Part shown: in pieces, positions 6,599 to 6,719 of the stretch | Layout: each line of letters starts with the position of its first letter | Numbering within the stretch: position 1 is the stretch's first letter | Source of the DNA: Gammaproteobacteria bacterium HGW-Gammaproteobacteria-14 | GTDB taxonomy: Bacteria; Pseudomonadota; Gammaproteobacteria; Pseudomonadales; Alcanivoracaceae | Length of the DNA stretch: 6,719 nt | NCBI GenBank assembly: GCA_002840115.1 | Contig: PGZG01000099.1 | Coordinates: forward strand, 1 to 6,719 | Reading direction: 5' to 3' | Made by a program: the position numbers and the translations under genes | Notes under the pieces: generated by a model | What the model saw: the letters and a program-made list of their open reading frames with translations, nothing else | Databases searched by the model: none | Told to the model about the DNA's origin: nothing

Positions 6599-6719
6599 TA
6601 ACTTGCCGAGGTTTGCGGTGCGGCCGCTGCGGCTTTGCGTTTTTCCCGCTCCGCTTTCGGTTGCCAATGTAACGAGCCGAGGAACACCAAACGCATTTGT
6701 TGCTCTGCCTGCTTGGTGA
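6598..6719 (-). CDS. C-terminal end of an unidentified protein (partial)
   Basis: The last 39 codons of a gene that begins beyond the window. The frame is open from the edge to TAA at 6600-6598. The visible sequence starts TKQAEQQMRLVFLGSLHW and ends in a charged, then alanine-rich tail (KAEREKRK, AAAAAPQTSAS). I do not recognise the family. It does not look like the end of SelD, a common mnmH neighbour. The one-base stop/start overlap with mnmH (TAATG), together with the lack of a visible Shine-Dalgarno for mnmH, suggests the two genes are co-transcribed and coupled. That is the main reason to believe this frame is real. Confidence 0.6.
   Translation of the reverse strand, partial: TKQAEQQMRLVFLGSLHWQPKAEREKRKAAAAAPQTSAS

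Noticed and set aside
6599..6667. Longer MnmH start at TTG 6667
   Set aside because: It adds 23 low-complexity residues absent from the family and overlaps the upstream gene; ATG 6598 gives the normal length and a TAATG junction.

Overview
All genes I can support lie on the minus strand and read from high to low coordinates. The window looks like a moderately GC-rich gammaproteobacterium. RsxA, RsxB and the visible part of RsxC closely resemble the enterobacterial/marine gammaproteobacterial Rsx (Rnf) proteins, and the tRNA 2-selenouridine synthase has the usual proteobacterial length and motifs. I cannot name the genus. There is no sign of insertion sequences, CRISPR, tRNA or rRNA.

Region 1 (6719 to about 2378) looks like a selenium-related operon. 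It starts with the last 39 codons of an unidentified gene, whose stop overlaps the start of mnmH (selU/ybbB, tRNA 2-selenouridine synthase) in a TAATG. After a 102-base gap come three tightly packed ABC-transporter genes of the phosphonate (PhnD/PhnC/PhnE) superfamily: a lipoprotein binding protein, an unusually short ATPase (1 base later) and a permease made of two fused PhnE-like halves (ATGA overlap). PhnD-like proteins beside selenium genes form a recognised branch annotated as putative selenate transporters. The simplest reading is an uptake system for a selenium oxyanion that feeds selenium to MnmH. The substrate is inferred and is not shown by the sequence.

Region 2 (2377-2096) is a non-coding gap of 282 bases. 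It should hold the end of the transporter operon and the promoter of the next one. I see weak promoter-like hexamers and a perfect 12-base palindrome, but no convincing intrinsic terminator.

Region 3 (2095-1) is the start of an rsx/rnf operon: rsxA, rsxB and the N-terminal 311 codons of rsxC, which runs off the window. Both junctions are 4-base GTGA overlaps. The products form a membrane-bound electron-transfer complex: RsxC takes electrons from NAD(P)H through flavin, RsxB carries Fe-S clusters, and RsxA is a membrane subunit. In enterobacteria the complex keeps SoxR reduced; in other bacteria Rnf couples ferredoxin/NAD redox chemistry to ion transport.

The most interesting item is the selenouridine synthase/transporter cluster, especially the ATPase, which lacks roughly 30 residues between Walker A and the Q-loop.
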